A DNA stretch of 64,000 nt from Bryum argenteum (GCA_037043015.1 CM073326.1:14392345-14456344); one strand, 5' to 3'; shown: positions 32,426 through 45,099, numbered from the stretch's first letter. Program-made: numbers and translations. Notes: generated by a model not told the origin, from the sequence alone.

Positions 32426-34013
32426 TTGATGATCACTTCTCAAGTGAGTTGTAAAAAGATTTGGAATTTTGTTGGATTTGCTTTTTATGCCGGTTCTTGT
32501 AAAGAGGACTATGAGTTAAGTTCCGAATTAGACTTATCTTAGATTAAACTTTGGTAAGATTGCAAAGTTTAGTTACTTATGATATGTTTTAGACGGTGTA
32601 ATTTTGCATATGAGTAATAAGCATTATTCTATTCATTTGGATCCATGCATCAACCAATTACAATATAGCTTTTGAAATACACGACATGTTCAAATAACTT
32701 TGTAACATGGCCTCTTGTCATTTTTTACAAATTGAACATTTTAAAGGAGACTCCTGTATTCATTCACTTTACAATTGTAGACCAATTTATACCTTTCATC
32801 AAATTTGGGTCCTTTATACAACTACTACCGCTCCTCTACAAGAAACTCAAATAACATATCTTCTGAGTTTCAAATTTATTGTAAGTGAAGGGAAAGAAGA
32901 TTCTCGTTCAGGAGACAGGAAACCCCTTATTTCAAAACCCAATGCAAGCAAAGAAAATGTTTCAATTTAATTTTTGATGTTTTCATTTGAATTTCATATA
33001 TTTGCTTTCAAAAAATCATTTCTGATTACATATTCACAACCAAATCTTTAATTACTCAAATTTCTACATGACTGAAGTTGAAAGTTTCACAAATTGACAA
33101 GAATAAAATTTAAAATTTATTGGGAGGAAAATTCAACTTTTCAGAAGAATGTTACACCTATTCATTTAAAATTCCTCAAAACTGAGGGTTGGGAATTGTT
33201 CAAAAAAATATTTACTAAAATTATAACACCACCTAATCACCATTCAATTTATTTTCTAAACCATATATGTTTTACCATGGTGCATTACCTACCATATTTT
33301 GAGACCATATATAAAATAGGTTGCATGAAAGGTCAAATAGGGAAATGAGCTTCCGAAATTCTGTATGCGCTTACTAAACCTAAGTATTCTTCTAGGAGGA
33401 AAATAAAACAAAATGATTATGCTACCCTGTCATCAAGTCCCCCTTGCACAATGAAGACAACCTCTCCCAATGAATGCCCAAAAATTGAATGTAAAGATTT
33501 CACAAATGGTAAAACCAACATTTAAATGCATAAAAGCACTACACAAGAGTTTTTAATATGTGTATGTGGAGAATAGGGCAACCGGTAACTTCTCCTAGAC
33601 AACACAATTTCTTAACTCTCTAAAGATTAGTGTTCACTTTGGGTTGCCATTGCAATCAATGTCCCTTGTCTTTTTTTTCTTCAAGTCACCAATTGCACCA
33701 CTTCCAATAAATTCTTCAACTTGCAAGAATGTGTGCATGCTCTCACAAAAAGTGTTCTAGTTTGCTGATTAGTGTTGTAAGTTGTAACACCATGGTGACG
33801 TGTAACATTTAGTGTTAAGGTTCACAATTAACACTTGTAACACTAATTACCAACGCTTGTAGAGTGAACTAGGTTGAGTACAAAAGCCTACAGTTCGAAA
33901 TCTCGAATTGGAAGGAACTGGTCCATAATTTCATTCATGCAGAGAGGTTGAAGACAACAGTATTGAGTTTGAGAGCTTTAAAAAACCCAATGATTGGAGG
34001 GGTTAACAGTTAA

Positions 34014-34940
34014 CCCCTCAAAATCCAGGGGTTTCCTCGACCTCCAGAACCAAAAACTGCCATTTTTCACCTTCGTTGGGAAATGGGGACATGGAGAAAC
34101 TTTTTTTTCTGGTTTTAGACTTTGAACCGTAAGATCTTGTACCTAACTTGTATACAAAGGACTAGTCAAAATTTCAACCGTTGGATGTTTGTCATTTGTG
34201 AGATCATAACAATCAAAGTTTGTCCAACACTTTTTTTTGCCACTGCGTGAGAGGCATTGTCTAAATGGTGCCAAGGGCAACTTGATGTTTGTTGCTCCAA
34301 ACATTTTTCCGTCATTTCTTTTCATGTAGGTAATCAAGTTAGGTACGCGCATGCAAAATTTTAGAGACCAATTCCACTTTTTGACCTTAATGTAAAATAT
34401 TTTATGAAAGAAGGTCTAAAAACAACCATATAGTAAAACAAGCACCACGTATGATATATTTAGTTTGAGAAAAATCTCGACGGTGAGAAGGTGCATTTAT
34501 GATAATGTGAATTTTGGAAAAAAAAATCTTGGAAAAAATCCAAAATCTCGAATTTTGGCAATTTTTGAAAGAAAAAATTGTAAAATTATTAGAAATTGTG
34601 AAGATTGTTTTTGAAAGTTTTGGAGGCTGCCCTTGTAAAATTGGTAAACTTTTTGACTTCGGATACTTTGGAATTCGAATAGTAATTTGGTATTGAACAT
34701 ATTTCTAAAAAAAAAAAAATTAAAAAAAATTATTTTGAACTGCCCGTTTAGGACTTGAAACCTAAAATTCCTAGGTGAAGGATATAAAATTAAAATTTGA
34801 CTTTGAAAATTTTACCACATACACATTACTGTATGGGGAGCACCCAATAAAAATCTTAGGCAAAAATATCAATTTAAATGCTTAAAATGAGCTGCCCGAA
34901 ATCTCAGAAAACCGAATCGGTTTTCCTGGATTTTTAGGGG
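34014..34940. mobile_element. TTAA-flanked piggyBac-like element (927 bp, reversed)
   Basis: It starts CCCCTCAAAATCCAGG after TTAA (34010-34013) and ends CCTGGATTTTTAGGGG before TTAA (34941-34944). It is the reverse-oriented relative of 19471-20327. Confidence 0.85.
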
Positions 34941-35213
34941 TTAATGAAACACAAAATCAAACAACGAGAATCACAAATCACTCTGGCTAATTTCAAAATG
35001 ACTCCACTCCATCCTCGAGAGTCTTGAAAACACCACAGTACCAAATAAAAATCCTTGCTTGAGGAGAATAATAGTCCATGATCAAAACGAAATGTACAAT
35101 ATTTCTATGCTCATGGTACCCCTCCCTTCAACACACAAACTTGAAGTAAACACACAGAATTACAACAAGAAACTCCGGTCCTTGAAGGTCCAGTGTAAAC
35201 AGAACTTCTGCGC

Positions 35214-35345
35214 CTATGCCCACAGGACTGACCAGGGAGCCTACGACCACTGGACTGACCATGGAGCCTGTGACCACTGGACTTACCATAGAGCCTAGGA
35301 CCACTGGACTAACCACGGAGCCTAAGACCATGAGACCGACCATAA
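35214..35345. repeat. 27-bp minisatellite downstream of small-protein copy 4
   Basis: About five units related to GGAGCCTGTGACCACTGGAC, the counterpart of 21378-21580. The minus-strand frame is open through the array (35343 to 35128). Confidence 0.8.
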
Positions 35346-35502
35346 GGCCTATAACCAGGGGACTACCGCGGGATTAACACACAAACACAGATACTCGGAG
35401 GAGCATGACTCTAGCACACCACTGCTATCTCACTACATGATATTACTCATCTTCCAGTTTATTTTGCAATGGTAGCCTCCAAAACGACTTCTATGATCGA
35501 AG

Positions 35503-36271
35503 CTACTCGAGTTTGGGCCATATCACTGCCTTTGGAATGTTGGGGAGATCCATCAACCAGCTCAACACGACATCCTCTTCCGCCACAGGAGCTTGCACGT
35601 TCAAGTTCACTTGTTGGAGATTTGGCTGTGGTGGTGGCGGCTGAGCGATGATGTTGTCGTTCGCATTGTTCCTGAAAACATCACAATCATCAAATACTGG
35701 ATCAGGCTCTACTTATATAATTGTTTGATGTGACCAGTCGTCGTATACATTCAAAATCAGAAAATAGCTTAGAGGGTCTGGATTAGCATGATGTCAACCC
35801 CTCTCGATGATGGTCTCCTCCGACACAGACCTTTTCAGACGATACGAAATTTTGTATGCTCTCAAAAATTTCAATGGAACGAACGTGTTCGATCCGTAGT
35901 TTTTACACTGGACAATCTCTCTCTCTGACACTCGCTCACATAACACTGGCTAGCAAGAATCCTTACACAACTGAGAAACCGTTTGAAGTAACACCCTCTT
36001 GATCACTATCACTGCCACTCTCGGACTCGGACCATCTCAAACTGTTGCTAGTTGCATGGATTTTGCATGAGTGAACGCAGAGTGTCTAGCTATGTGCACA
36101 TTCACTACAGGCGATAAAAAAACGATGTAAAAATAATGGACGATAGTAAGATAAGTTTGAGCAGCGACAGATTGGAGTAGATCTAGTGTGCAAACGAAGA
36201 AAGGTGTAGACATTTAGTAACCTGTAGGCTTCGAGTTCGTCCGCTTGCGCTGCTGCTACTACTGCTGACAT
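35503..36271 (-). CDS. Small-protein gene family, copy 4 (two exons, 72 aa)
   Basis: Exon 1 (36222-36271) encodes MSAVVAAAQADELEAY plus two bases and ends AG|GTTACT; exon 2 (35503-35671) follows ATGTTTTCAG and encodes NNANDNIIAQPPPPQPN and EEDVVLSWLMDLPNIPKAV, ending WPKLE. The intron is about 550 bp and phase 2. AATAAA lies about 30 bases past the stop. It is the partner of copy 2 in the segmental duplication. Function unknown. Confidence 0.5.
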
Positions 36272-36434
36272 AGTTGCTAGCTGAAGCTATCAACACCGGA
36301 AGTGAAAGTGTAGTGATGGCTGAAGTGAGAGAGAGAAAAAAGTGGTGATGGTGAAGGCAGTCGATGATGCTTATGTAGTATTGGCGCGTGGTTGGAGCAG
36401 CACTGAATAACTAAATCCTCCACTGATGGCACCG

Positions 36435-36575
36435 GTAACCACGAGAGAAACATCTACCCTGTTTAGAACAAGGGTACTGATAGCGCCGGTAACCACGAGA
36501 GAAACATTACCCTGTTTAGAATATGGAACTGAAGGCGCAGGTAACCGCGAAAGAAACATCTACCCTGTTTAGCAG
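36435..36575. repeat. 53-bp minisatellite, about 2.6 units
   Basis: Counterpart of 22563-23083, upstream of small-protein copy 4. Confidence 0.85.
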
Positions 36576-38920
36576 GTGGGCGTGAATAGAGTGTTTGTTC
36601 CGTCTATCTCAATAGATTCGTGCCCGACCTCAGCTAGCCCTAGAGTCCCCCACCATGGACCCATCTGAGTCCCAGAAATGGTGTCCCCAAATTGTGGGGT
36701 CAATAAGTTAACTAAATACTCCACTGGTGTCAATTAGGTGGACCGAAGGAAGAGCGGGTGTGGACTACCCAGGACCGAAGGAAGAGCGGGTGTGGAGTCG
36801 TGGGAAAAATATACCCCAAAATAACCATTTTAAAAAAACCTCAAAAAGCTTAAGTTGTTGGTGGTCAGGGCATTCGACCCTAACCAGGACGGAATCTGCA
36901 CATGAGGAGTCGGCTGGCGAAAGATAGCGCTGTTGACTCCTGCTCCTCAGCTCCTGCTAGAACTTGAAAGCTTTGTAGCCCTCAGGATGTAGCTCTTGCG
37001 TACATATGGTCCTTAACACTGTAGTCTGGACCCCACGAAATATGAGTCTGCACTGCATGTCATGTCGCACATGCTCACACCGGAAGGGAGGTCCCACCCG
37101 TAATCCACCTCCACCGATTTAAAACCACCATATGTTCTGGTCAAGCCCTTTTCGGAGGGACTGAGTAAACAAGTAGCCAATCGACCGTGAGTAATTCAGT
37201 ATATATTTCGTAGAATTCCTTGGTCGCAGCAGGCATATGTTCTTCATCGATTGTTTTCAAAAGAAAATTAATCATATTAACACATTTATGTAACTGACTC
37301 TTTTGGTCACTATCCAATAAGCTTGCCAGCTTAGAACCTGTGTTGTTTTTGAGTATAATTATAGCTTACTCGTAAATCTATCACAACATTATTTTCCTCC
37401 TTACAGACGTTTTATATGGATGTGGACTTGTGGAGGCCATCAAATTTTAGGAAGATTCACTCAATTTCGGAACACATTAGAAATTCAATATAATTACTAG
37501 GGCCAACTTTTTTGTGTATAAAGGCCTTTGATGTCATCTTAGGAAAAAGAGTAAAAAAGAGATTTGGGGCCAATTTTTAAAGTAGCTATATAACCATGCC
37601 TTTTATTTATTTGTAATAAATTATACATGTAATAGAACGATACTTTAGTGATGAAACAAGCAACTTGAACGAGGACATGATTTGGCTTTCAATTTTTGTA
37701 GCTGCATAATTTTGGATCTGGGGTTGTGTTATGACTTGTCCACCACACAACAAGAACTGAGTTAATAGAAGAGGTCTAACTTCCCCATGATAGGCCTTTC
37801 TCCCACATTTCAGAAAACAAACCAATCACACTAGATGAGTTTGCCCTACTAAGGCTCCATGAATAGTGATTTGGTGATGAGCATATCTCCAAAGCTTTTC
37901 TCAAAAAAAACTGAATTCAAGGTTCTTATTTTGGACTTGAAGACTAAAATTTCTGGACTGAAGTTCAAAAATTGAAATTTGGCTTTGCAAATTTTACCAC
38001 ATACACCTTGCAGTATAAAGATCACTCAATAAAATTCTTGATAGGAAAATTTGTTACTTTGAACTTTTTCATAAAAGGTTGCTATAAACAGCAAGAAAAG
38101 CCATTTCAAACTTATGGATATTTAGGGTTGATGAGCATAACGTTTGGGGGTAACATCAAGTCACCCTTTGCACAAAGTAGTCTGTGTCTTCCAAACATTG
38201 GCAAAACAAAGTTTCATATCAACATTAAACTCACAAATAACAGAGGCCAAATGACACAAATTTCATATATTATGCAAGCTGTCTACTAGGTTTGAGATCC
38301 TACAATTGAAAGTTCAAGAAAATATATAAACATTTGACCATATATCAATTTCAATCAGGTGGTCGAAATTGCACTTTTCGTTCCAGAGGTTTAAAAATGC
38401 TTGACTTGTAGCCGTCACAGCAGATTAAAAATCAAAATCAACACGAGGAATTAGAACATTCAAAATTACTCCACTCCATACTTGAGAGTCGTGAAAACAC
38501 CAGGGTACCCCACACAAAGCCTTAGTCGAGGAGTATATTATTCCATCAGAACCTGATGTCCAATATTCCTATGGACATGGTACTCCTCTCTTCAAAACAC
38601 ACAACTTTGGATCCAAAAAAACAGAAATACTCAAGCAAACGCTGGTCCCTGAAAGGTCTAGCGTGAACAGAACGTCTGTGGAGCCTCTGACCATGGGAGT
38701 GCCCATGGAGCCTGTGACCGCGCAACAAACACGGAACTCACCACGCCTCACATGGTCATGTGACCCCAGTCCTATGACCGCGATCTCCCACGTTGGACCT
38801 TGTGACCAAAACACAAAATACATATACCGGTAGAAGCATGAGTCTAGCACACTAATGCTATCCCCACTACTGATATCATCTTGCAATGGTAGCTTCCAAA
38901 ACGTCTTGTCTTGGTCGTAG

Positions 38921-39678
38921 CTACTGAAGTTTGGGCCATATCACTGCCTCTGGAATGTTGGGGACATCCATCAACCAGCTCAACACGACATCCTCTTCAG
39001 CCACAGGAGCTTGTACGTTCAAGTTCACTTGTTGCAGATTTGGCTGCGGTGATGGTGGCGGCTGAGCGATGATGTTGTCGTTCCCATTGTTCCTGAAAAC
39101 ATCGCATTCATTGAGTATTTACTCGATCAGGCACTAATAATGAATCGCTTGATATAATCACTATATTTGGAATCAGAAATCAAAGGTTGTTTTCCCGTAT
39201 CACAGTCGCACAACAATTCTCATGGTCATCCACGAAACTCACAGACCTTTTCACTGAAATTGTCCTAAGTCAGTATCCTCTCCGAAATTCAAGAGAACGT
39301 TCGCATGTATATGTACAGTTCAAACTGATCGATTGTCAATGAGCACTCTCAGGCAATTCATAACACTAGTACCAAGAATTTTAACTGAGAGATCTATGGA
39401 CAAGACCCTCTTGAATCAGATCAGTGCCACTCTTAGACTCGTGATAAAGTTCCTCTCAATCGTCAACTGCTGCATGAATTCTGCATGACGTTCTGAACGC
39501 AGAGTATCCACGACAGCGATGAAGTCGAAGTAAGTGCAAATGAATCAGCATCACTAAGATGTTCTTGAGCTACAACTTAGTGGAGTAGATCTAGTGGGAA
39601 ATGAAGAAATTACAAGCGATGAATAGAGCTGTTGGCTTCGAGTTCCTCCTCTCGAGCCGCTGCTGCTATTGCTGCCAT
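38921..39678 (-). CDS. Small-protein gene family, copy 5 (two exons, about 78 aa)
   Basis: Exon 1 starts at 39678 with MAAIAAAAREEELEAN; as in copy 3 the family donor is CT, and a GTAATT 15 bases on (exon end 39614) keeps the phase. Exon 2 (38921-39092) follows ATGTTTTCAG and encodes NNGNDNIIAQPPPSPQPN, then EEDVVLSWLMDVPNIPEAV. It is the partner of copy 3. The loss of the ancestral donor predates the segmental duplication because both partners share it. Function unknown. Confidence 0.45.
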
Positions 39679-40362
39679 AGTTGCCTACTGAAGCTCTCAA
39701 CACCGGCCGGTTGCAAGTGAAAGTGTAGTGATGGCTAAAGCGAGAGAAAATGCTTCGAGCCGGCGGAAAAGAACGATGGACGCAATCTGCAGTGAACCTA
39801 GCTTGGTGAAGTATGGTTGTGGAGGCAGTCGATGATATGGTTATGCTTATGTAGTGTTGGTGCTAGGAGCAGGAGCGTTGGGAGAAGACTGGCAGGTACT
39901 ACAGTATTGGGGGCTGCTAGGATGGCGGATTATATTAGCTGTACCAGACGTATGTTGTCGTTTTGTGAGCTAGTGCCATATTTGGGTTCATCGATCTTTC
40001 GTCCACCGTTCACGGCAGTAAAGCAGTAATGGACGGCTTGCATTCACGTAAAAACAAAATACAAAACCTCCGGTGGGGGCGGCATCTGATTGGCCCTTGT
40101 CCAGGACGGCAAATGATATTCTCTTTTCCCTCTGACAAACTAGGTATAAATGGGTAATTGTATACTCTTTTATTCAATACCCTCTACTGTAAGCTTATAT
40201 GGGTTTTCACTGTTTAGGATATTCTCGTTTTGGCCTCGCCTGGACTCCTATCTTCTACTGGGTCCTACCTTCTAGGGGAAGTAAGAAGGGTCCTTTCAAC
40301 GGACTGGAGCTCCCACGGCTGGGAAATGTGTAAGATAGGAACAGCTTGTACTCTGCATCTTA

Positions 40363-41435
40363 GGGCCGGTTTACATTACGGTGGAGAATGCCTCTAGTCG
40401 GTCAAGAATGCTTGGCCAAGACATGGTTATATAAGGCAAATGGTGTATGTGCCGGAGAAGAATTAAAGGCAATAAAAAATTTCTGAAGGAGCCTTGATCG
40501 GTTGTAGTCTAAACACCTACAGGAGAAGTTTAGTGGTGATGTCCACTGGAGAAGTTCACCAACTGGTGAAGATTTTTTGTGATAAGAAATTCATAATCCT
40601 CTATTTTACGTTGTATGAAAATGCATCAACAAATTTTTCTTTTCATATAAATCAATATGCATATGTACGGCAATTTGAGTAAACTTCATATCAGTTTTAT
40701 TAACAACTTGTGCCATAGAATAATAATTTTTATGGTTCATTTTTACTATAAATGCTAGAAAAAACATGTCATGGTCATATTATGTTCAATGTTACTCAAA
40801 ATTAGTAATGCAAAGCTTGGTCTTTAAACTTCTTTTTCTTTGAGGAAGTTGATGGCTCGGATTAAATGGTAGTGAACGGTTAAATTTAACTTCGTTAGCA
40901 TTTACTTACTCATGTGCTCTAAAAGATGATAAAATGCCAAAAAGAAGAAGCTCTAAGCCTTCAAAATGGGCGCAAAAATTTTACTACAGCATGTGGAGCT
41001 AGAGTAGGTAGTATATATATATGACCCTAAGAGGATTGATACTCAAGGAGAGGGTGGGGATGGATGACAAGCCCAAGTGGCATGTAATGGTGGGTATGAA
41101 GTGCATGCTTCAACTCTTAATGCGAACACTATAGGTTTTAGAAAATAAGATCTCAAATCAACGGTCTAGATGTGTATTTGAAAATGATTTTCTATTGACA
41201 ATGGCCTTTTGAGGACGGACAAGAAACCACCGTTCCATAGAAGCCTTTGAGCAAAAAGTACGGCCACCTAAGCCGCCATGTCATTTTCTCATCCATGACA
41301 AAAGTTCACCACCTTGTATTTCTTCACCAAGTGTAAACACCCACCAGTCAAGAATGGCATTTTTGACCAATCACAATGGAGAAACACCCTTTTACCTTGA
41401 CCGGTGGACTTCTCCACCGTACCGTAAACTTGCCC
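40363..41435. mobile_element. PIF/Harbinger-type non-autonomous element (TTA target duplication)
   Basis: The left end reads GGGCCGGTTTACATTACGG and the complement of the right end GGGCAAGTTTACGGTACGG, followed on both by TGGAGAA. TTA flanks both sides (40360-40362, 41436-41438). Copy A reads straight through the matching point near 28221 without the insert. The 1073-bp interior holds no complete transposase. Confidence 0.8.
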
Positions 41436-41846
41436 TTAGAAATTTGCCCTCTATGCAATGAAGTTAAATTGCTAATATTTTACCCTGTACTAGCACATAC
41501 CAAGAAATAATAATGAAATATGAAATATTAATTCCAAGAGAAAATTTGAAATCACATAAAATTTTTAAAGAGAAATACCCTAACTGTGGATACCCTCCAT
41601 ATAGTTGTGGATAGAGTACATCCATTATAGAACAAGCACTCATCTACTGTCAATTTCATGTTATACTATTATGAGCAAGTTTGATAAACCTGTAACCATG
41701 CAGATGATAAGGTAGAATGACCTTAAACCGTGCGGCACCCAGAAGCGCAGGGTAGACCGCCCCTGTAGCCGCCCATGGCGTGACCTTATTGCACGCACAA
41801 CAATTTCATAAATAGTGACTGCATATGGAATCGTGTAGGGAGGTGG

Positions 41847-41875
41847 TTGGTTCATGGTTCATGGTTCATGGTTCA
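41847..41875. repeat. GGTTCATGGTTCAT short tandem repeat
   Basis: About four units of GGTTCAT(G) immediately before a TTAA element end at 41880. Confidence 0.85.
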
Positions 41876-41879
41876 TTAA

Positions 41880-42321
41880 CCCTTTTTTGCACGGTTTTAG
41901 CTACATGCGTGAGCGCCACAAAGTATTGGTCTGTCGGATGAAAAGGAGAGTCTACTGAGCACTTTAAGGTCATGTACACTTTTGACTTCTAAAATTTGTA
42001 GTAAATTCAATTTTTGCTATTTTATTTTCGGAATTTTCGCATTCACTCTCCCTCCTGTTTTCCCATCCAAGAAAATTACAAACAGTACACACGAGGTCCA
42101 TAACCATGCTGAATCTCTTATTTGAGCGGTTTAACCCTTAAATGCCCAAGGTGACCCGAGGGGTCACCTTCCAACAGAATCTCCTCTGTAGCTCTCAATG
42201 TACTCAACTTTTCACTTATATTTTGATGTCAAATTGGTCACCTTCTTCTGATGCATTCAAAAAGTGAAATTTTACAATTCAAATCACAATTTGTATGAGT
42301 GATTTTGTGGTTTGAAAGGGT
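41880..42321. mobile_element. Two truncated TTAA-type element ends
   Basis: CCCTTTTTTGCACGG begins after TTAA at 41876-41879, and a second left end, CCCTTAAATGCCCAAGG, begins at 42135 after TTAA (42131-42134). The second matches the left half of 52360-52720 but is cut at about 42321 where the next element starts; neither matching right end was found, so this is a nested, partly deleted cluster. Confidence 0.6.
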
Positions 42322-42325
42322 TTAA

Positions 42326-42752
42326 CTCTTAAGCGCCCACGGTGTCGTTTTTCGACATTTTGGATGTGAGGCTCCGTCTTTGGTGCACAACCCCGCTTTC
42401 ATCCCATCGATTTTTCATCCGCCGTTTTTTTTGCTCAACTCCTCGGTGGGTTTACTCTACTCCCTCCTTGGATAAATAGTAAAAACCTTGATCCTCAATT
42501 TGTGAGAGTGGGCGAAAGAGATTTTTCATGAAAGTTTTGGTGGTGTGATCTTCACCCCTTTTTTGCATGGATCTTGAAATCCATACCTCCAAATGGCATG
42601 CAACTTGGTGGTCATACCAATTGCCATGCTCCAAAGAAGATCCTACAGTTGGATTTTCCATTTTCATCTTTTATTTGTTTTTACGCAGTTTTGAAAAAAT
42701 CAGCATTATTACCAATTGTTAGGAGCTTTACCCCCCCTTGGGCGTTTAGGGG
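42326..42752. mobile_element. TTAA-flanked element (427 bp)
   Basis: It starts CTCTTAAGCGCCCACGG after TTAA (42322-42325) and ends CTTGGGCGTTTAGGGG before TTAA (42753-42756). Confidence 0.7.
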
Positions 42753-42823
42753 TTAAAGAGCTGGTAATCGTGCTCACAGTTTTCATCCGTCCAGTAAGAA
42801 TCCAATATCGTCATGTTCATTAA

Positions 42824-42895
42824 CTCTTAAACGCCCAAGCATGCCCCTGGGGCTTGCTTTTTAGTGTATTTTCAGAGTGGTTGTGCGTTTAAGGG
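42824..42895. mobile_element. TTAA-flanked mini-element (72 bp)
   Basis: It starts CTCTTAAACGCCC after TTAA (42820-42823) and ends GTGCGTTTAAGGG before TTAA (42896-42899). Copy A has the same flanks around a single TTAA at 29673-29676. This is the cleanest empty-site pair in the window. Confidence 0.9.
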
Positions 42896-43058
42896 TTAAT
42901 GAGAAAGTAGAGTATTGATCATAGAGACATTTCTCTGGTTTTGTTCTGGCAATGCCAGAATATGCGTGTTCCTACCTTAGCACCCGGTGGATGTTACACA
43001 TAGGCCTCTCCGCTAGAGTCCACCGGTCACTGTGTATATGAAAGTGAGGAAATCACTA

Positions 43059-43282
43059 CACTAAATAGGTAGATCAGTGTAAGATACACTAATTTATATA
43101 AACATGTTATAAGTTTTTAGTGTTAACCAATATTTTTACCTTCTACATCTGTGACGATGGGGATCTTTCCATAACATTGGAATCAACACTCTTGATAAAA
43201 AATAAAATCGAAAGTAAAAACTCATAATATTTTCAAATTTTCAAATTTTATAAAAATCTAACACTAATCTACCTATTTAGTG
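43059..43282. mobile_element. Stowaway/Tc1-mariner-like MITE (TA target duplication)
   Basis: The ends are CACTAAATAGGTAGATCAGT and, in complement at the right, CACTAAATAGGTAGATTAGT, with TA on both sides (43057-43058, 43283-43284). Copy A carries a single TA at 29832-29833 with the same flanks. The interior has no coding capacity. Confidence 0.85.
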
Positions 43283-43565
43283 TACCATACTATACTACTG
43301 TATATAAAAGTGAGAAGGGAGGTCCAGTAGTCCCACAACAAACACAAACACCAATGTATAGTAGGGTCTCAAAATAATCTGAATTCCTCATTCCTGAATT
43401 GAAATTTGCATGTCGAGTTAAGAAGGATCAGTTTTGAAATCGTAAAGTGTGTTGTAACCACAACGGACTTTACTGCAGTATTATGGCAAACCAATCACCT
43501 TTTTCTTGTGATAACACTCAACAAGTTAGGATTTCTATGTGCATCATTTGGCGTTGACTATAATT

Positions 43566-45099
43566 ATTATATTCAAGTTCAATATGATTTTTTGAAGTTG
43601 TTCTTGAGATACTCGAGCTAATGCTTGCAGGATCATCACTATATCTCTTATATTTTTTTCCGCTTCCAAGAAATCTCGTATGAATTCCCAATGTTCAATA
43701 ATTTTTTTTTTTTTTTTTCTTGAACCTATTAAAGCCCTTCACAGCATTACAAATGTTTAGTGTGTGATAGGTATTGTATACAAATTTCTCTAAAAGTTCT
43801 TATGTCCACTATGTTCTAAATTTTGGACTCTCATGTAATTGATTTTGGACTCTCATGTAATTGATTTGCAACTCACTTTGAGAATAAATGAGCTTATACG
43901 GGAGTATTGGGCAAATTTCAGCATGCCTTAATAGTGATTTAAAACTTTGACGGTGGATATCTTCTTAAAGTTTGAGGAATATTTAGGCGCAAATGATCAT
44001 TTCAAGGGTAAAAAAAATTGCAATTACACGAGTATGTGTTGACCGTTATTGCTGAGACCAAGCCGTATGGCCTCCTAGAATTTGAATTTCCAAGAAAACA
44101 TGTTATAAATGCTTTCATGATTATTCCTCATGTGATCAACCACTTTTGACCCATTTTGTAAGCTAATGAAAAGAATTTTTTTAAGAGTAAATGTGAATTG
44201 AGGCTCTTCAAATCCTTGTTCCTAAGTAAGTTAAGATTAAGTCTACACAATAATAAACCTATAGAACCTATAGAAATGCTTGACTTTCACATGGAGGTAT
44301 GTTGAAATCCAAATACAAAGGCTCATCTTTTGAAAATAAAATCAGCATGTCATGAATCATTGGATTTGAAAATTTATGCGGTGACATCATGCCTTAGAAC
44401 CAATTTACAAGTACAAAAAAATATTGAAAATAAATAAAATATCAATCTTTGGTGAATTTTAAAGTTACTATGATCTAATCAATTTTGGGCAGATTTTGAG
44501 AATACATGAGCATATACCTCACTTTGAGGAGTTTTGGGCATATTTCAAGTAGTGTTTTCAAACTTTGATTGTGAATATCTCCCAAAGTATGAAGAATTTT
44601 GAAGCATGAAATGACTTTTTGGAAAGGTATGGCCAAAATCTACAACCTTCAAGAGGTATTTACTTCATAACATCTAAATATAGTAAATAAGAGGTTGACC
44701 ATACCCCAACGACCCGTTTTGGGCTCGGTGGGACATTAGGAGTTAAATGTGCCATATTCCTCTACCACCATGTTCCTTTACGTGAAGATGCCTAAAGCTT
44801 TTGTACTAGTACCGCTTCATTTTAGAGCACTCTACCTAGATTTTTTGTGCGATACTCCCTTCTCAAAAACACCATGATTATTTTGAAATAAACACTTCTT
44901 TCACAAAACATCCAAGGTTTGATATTAATGGGTTATCTAGACCAACCATATTCAACAGACTATATCAATGAGTAATCTAAATCATTAAATAAAATCCAAC
45001 TATTTTTTGGCAAATCATGGTGATTTTTAAAGAGCGAGAGAGGGAGTATGGTATATCATCCAACATGAATAGACCCTGATTTTTCATCCATAATATTCA
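43566..45099. other. Intergenic, no gene seen
   Basis: AT-rich DNA after the end of duplication copy B. A GGACATTAGGAGTTAA motif near 44732 resembles a right end of the TTAA family and its context resembles 15730-15777. No gene was recognised. Confidence 0.5.

Larger units (their letters stand above)
32426..43565. repeat. Segmental duplication, copy B (partner 17053-30110)
   Basis: The anchor pairs are listed under copy A. Insertions found only here are 34014-34940, 40363-41435, the nested set at 41880-42752, 42824-42895 and 43059-43282. Confidence 0.85.
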
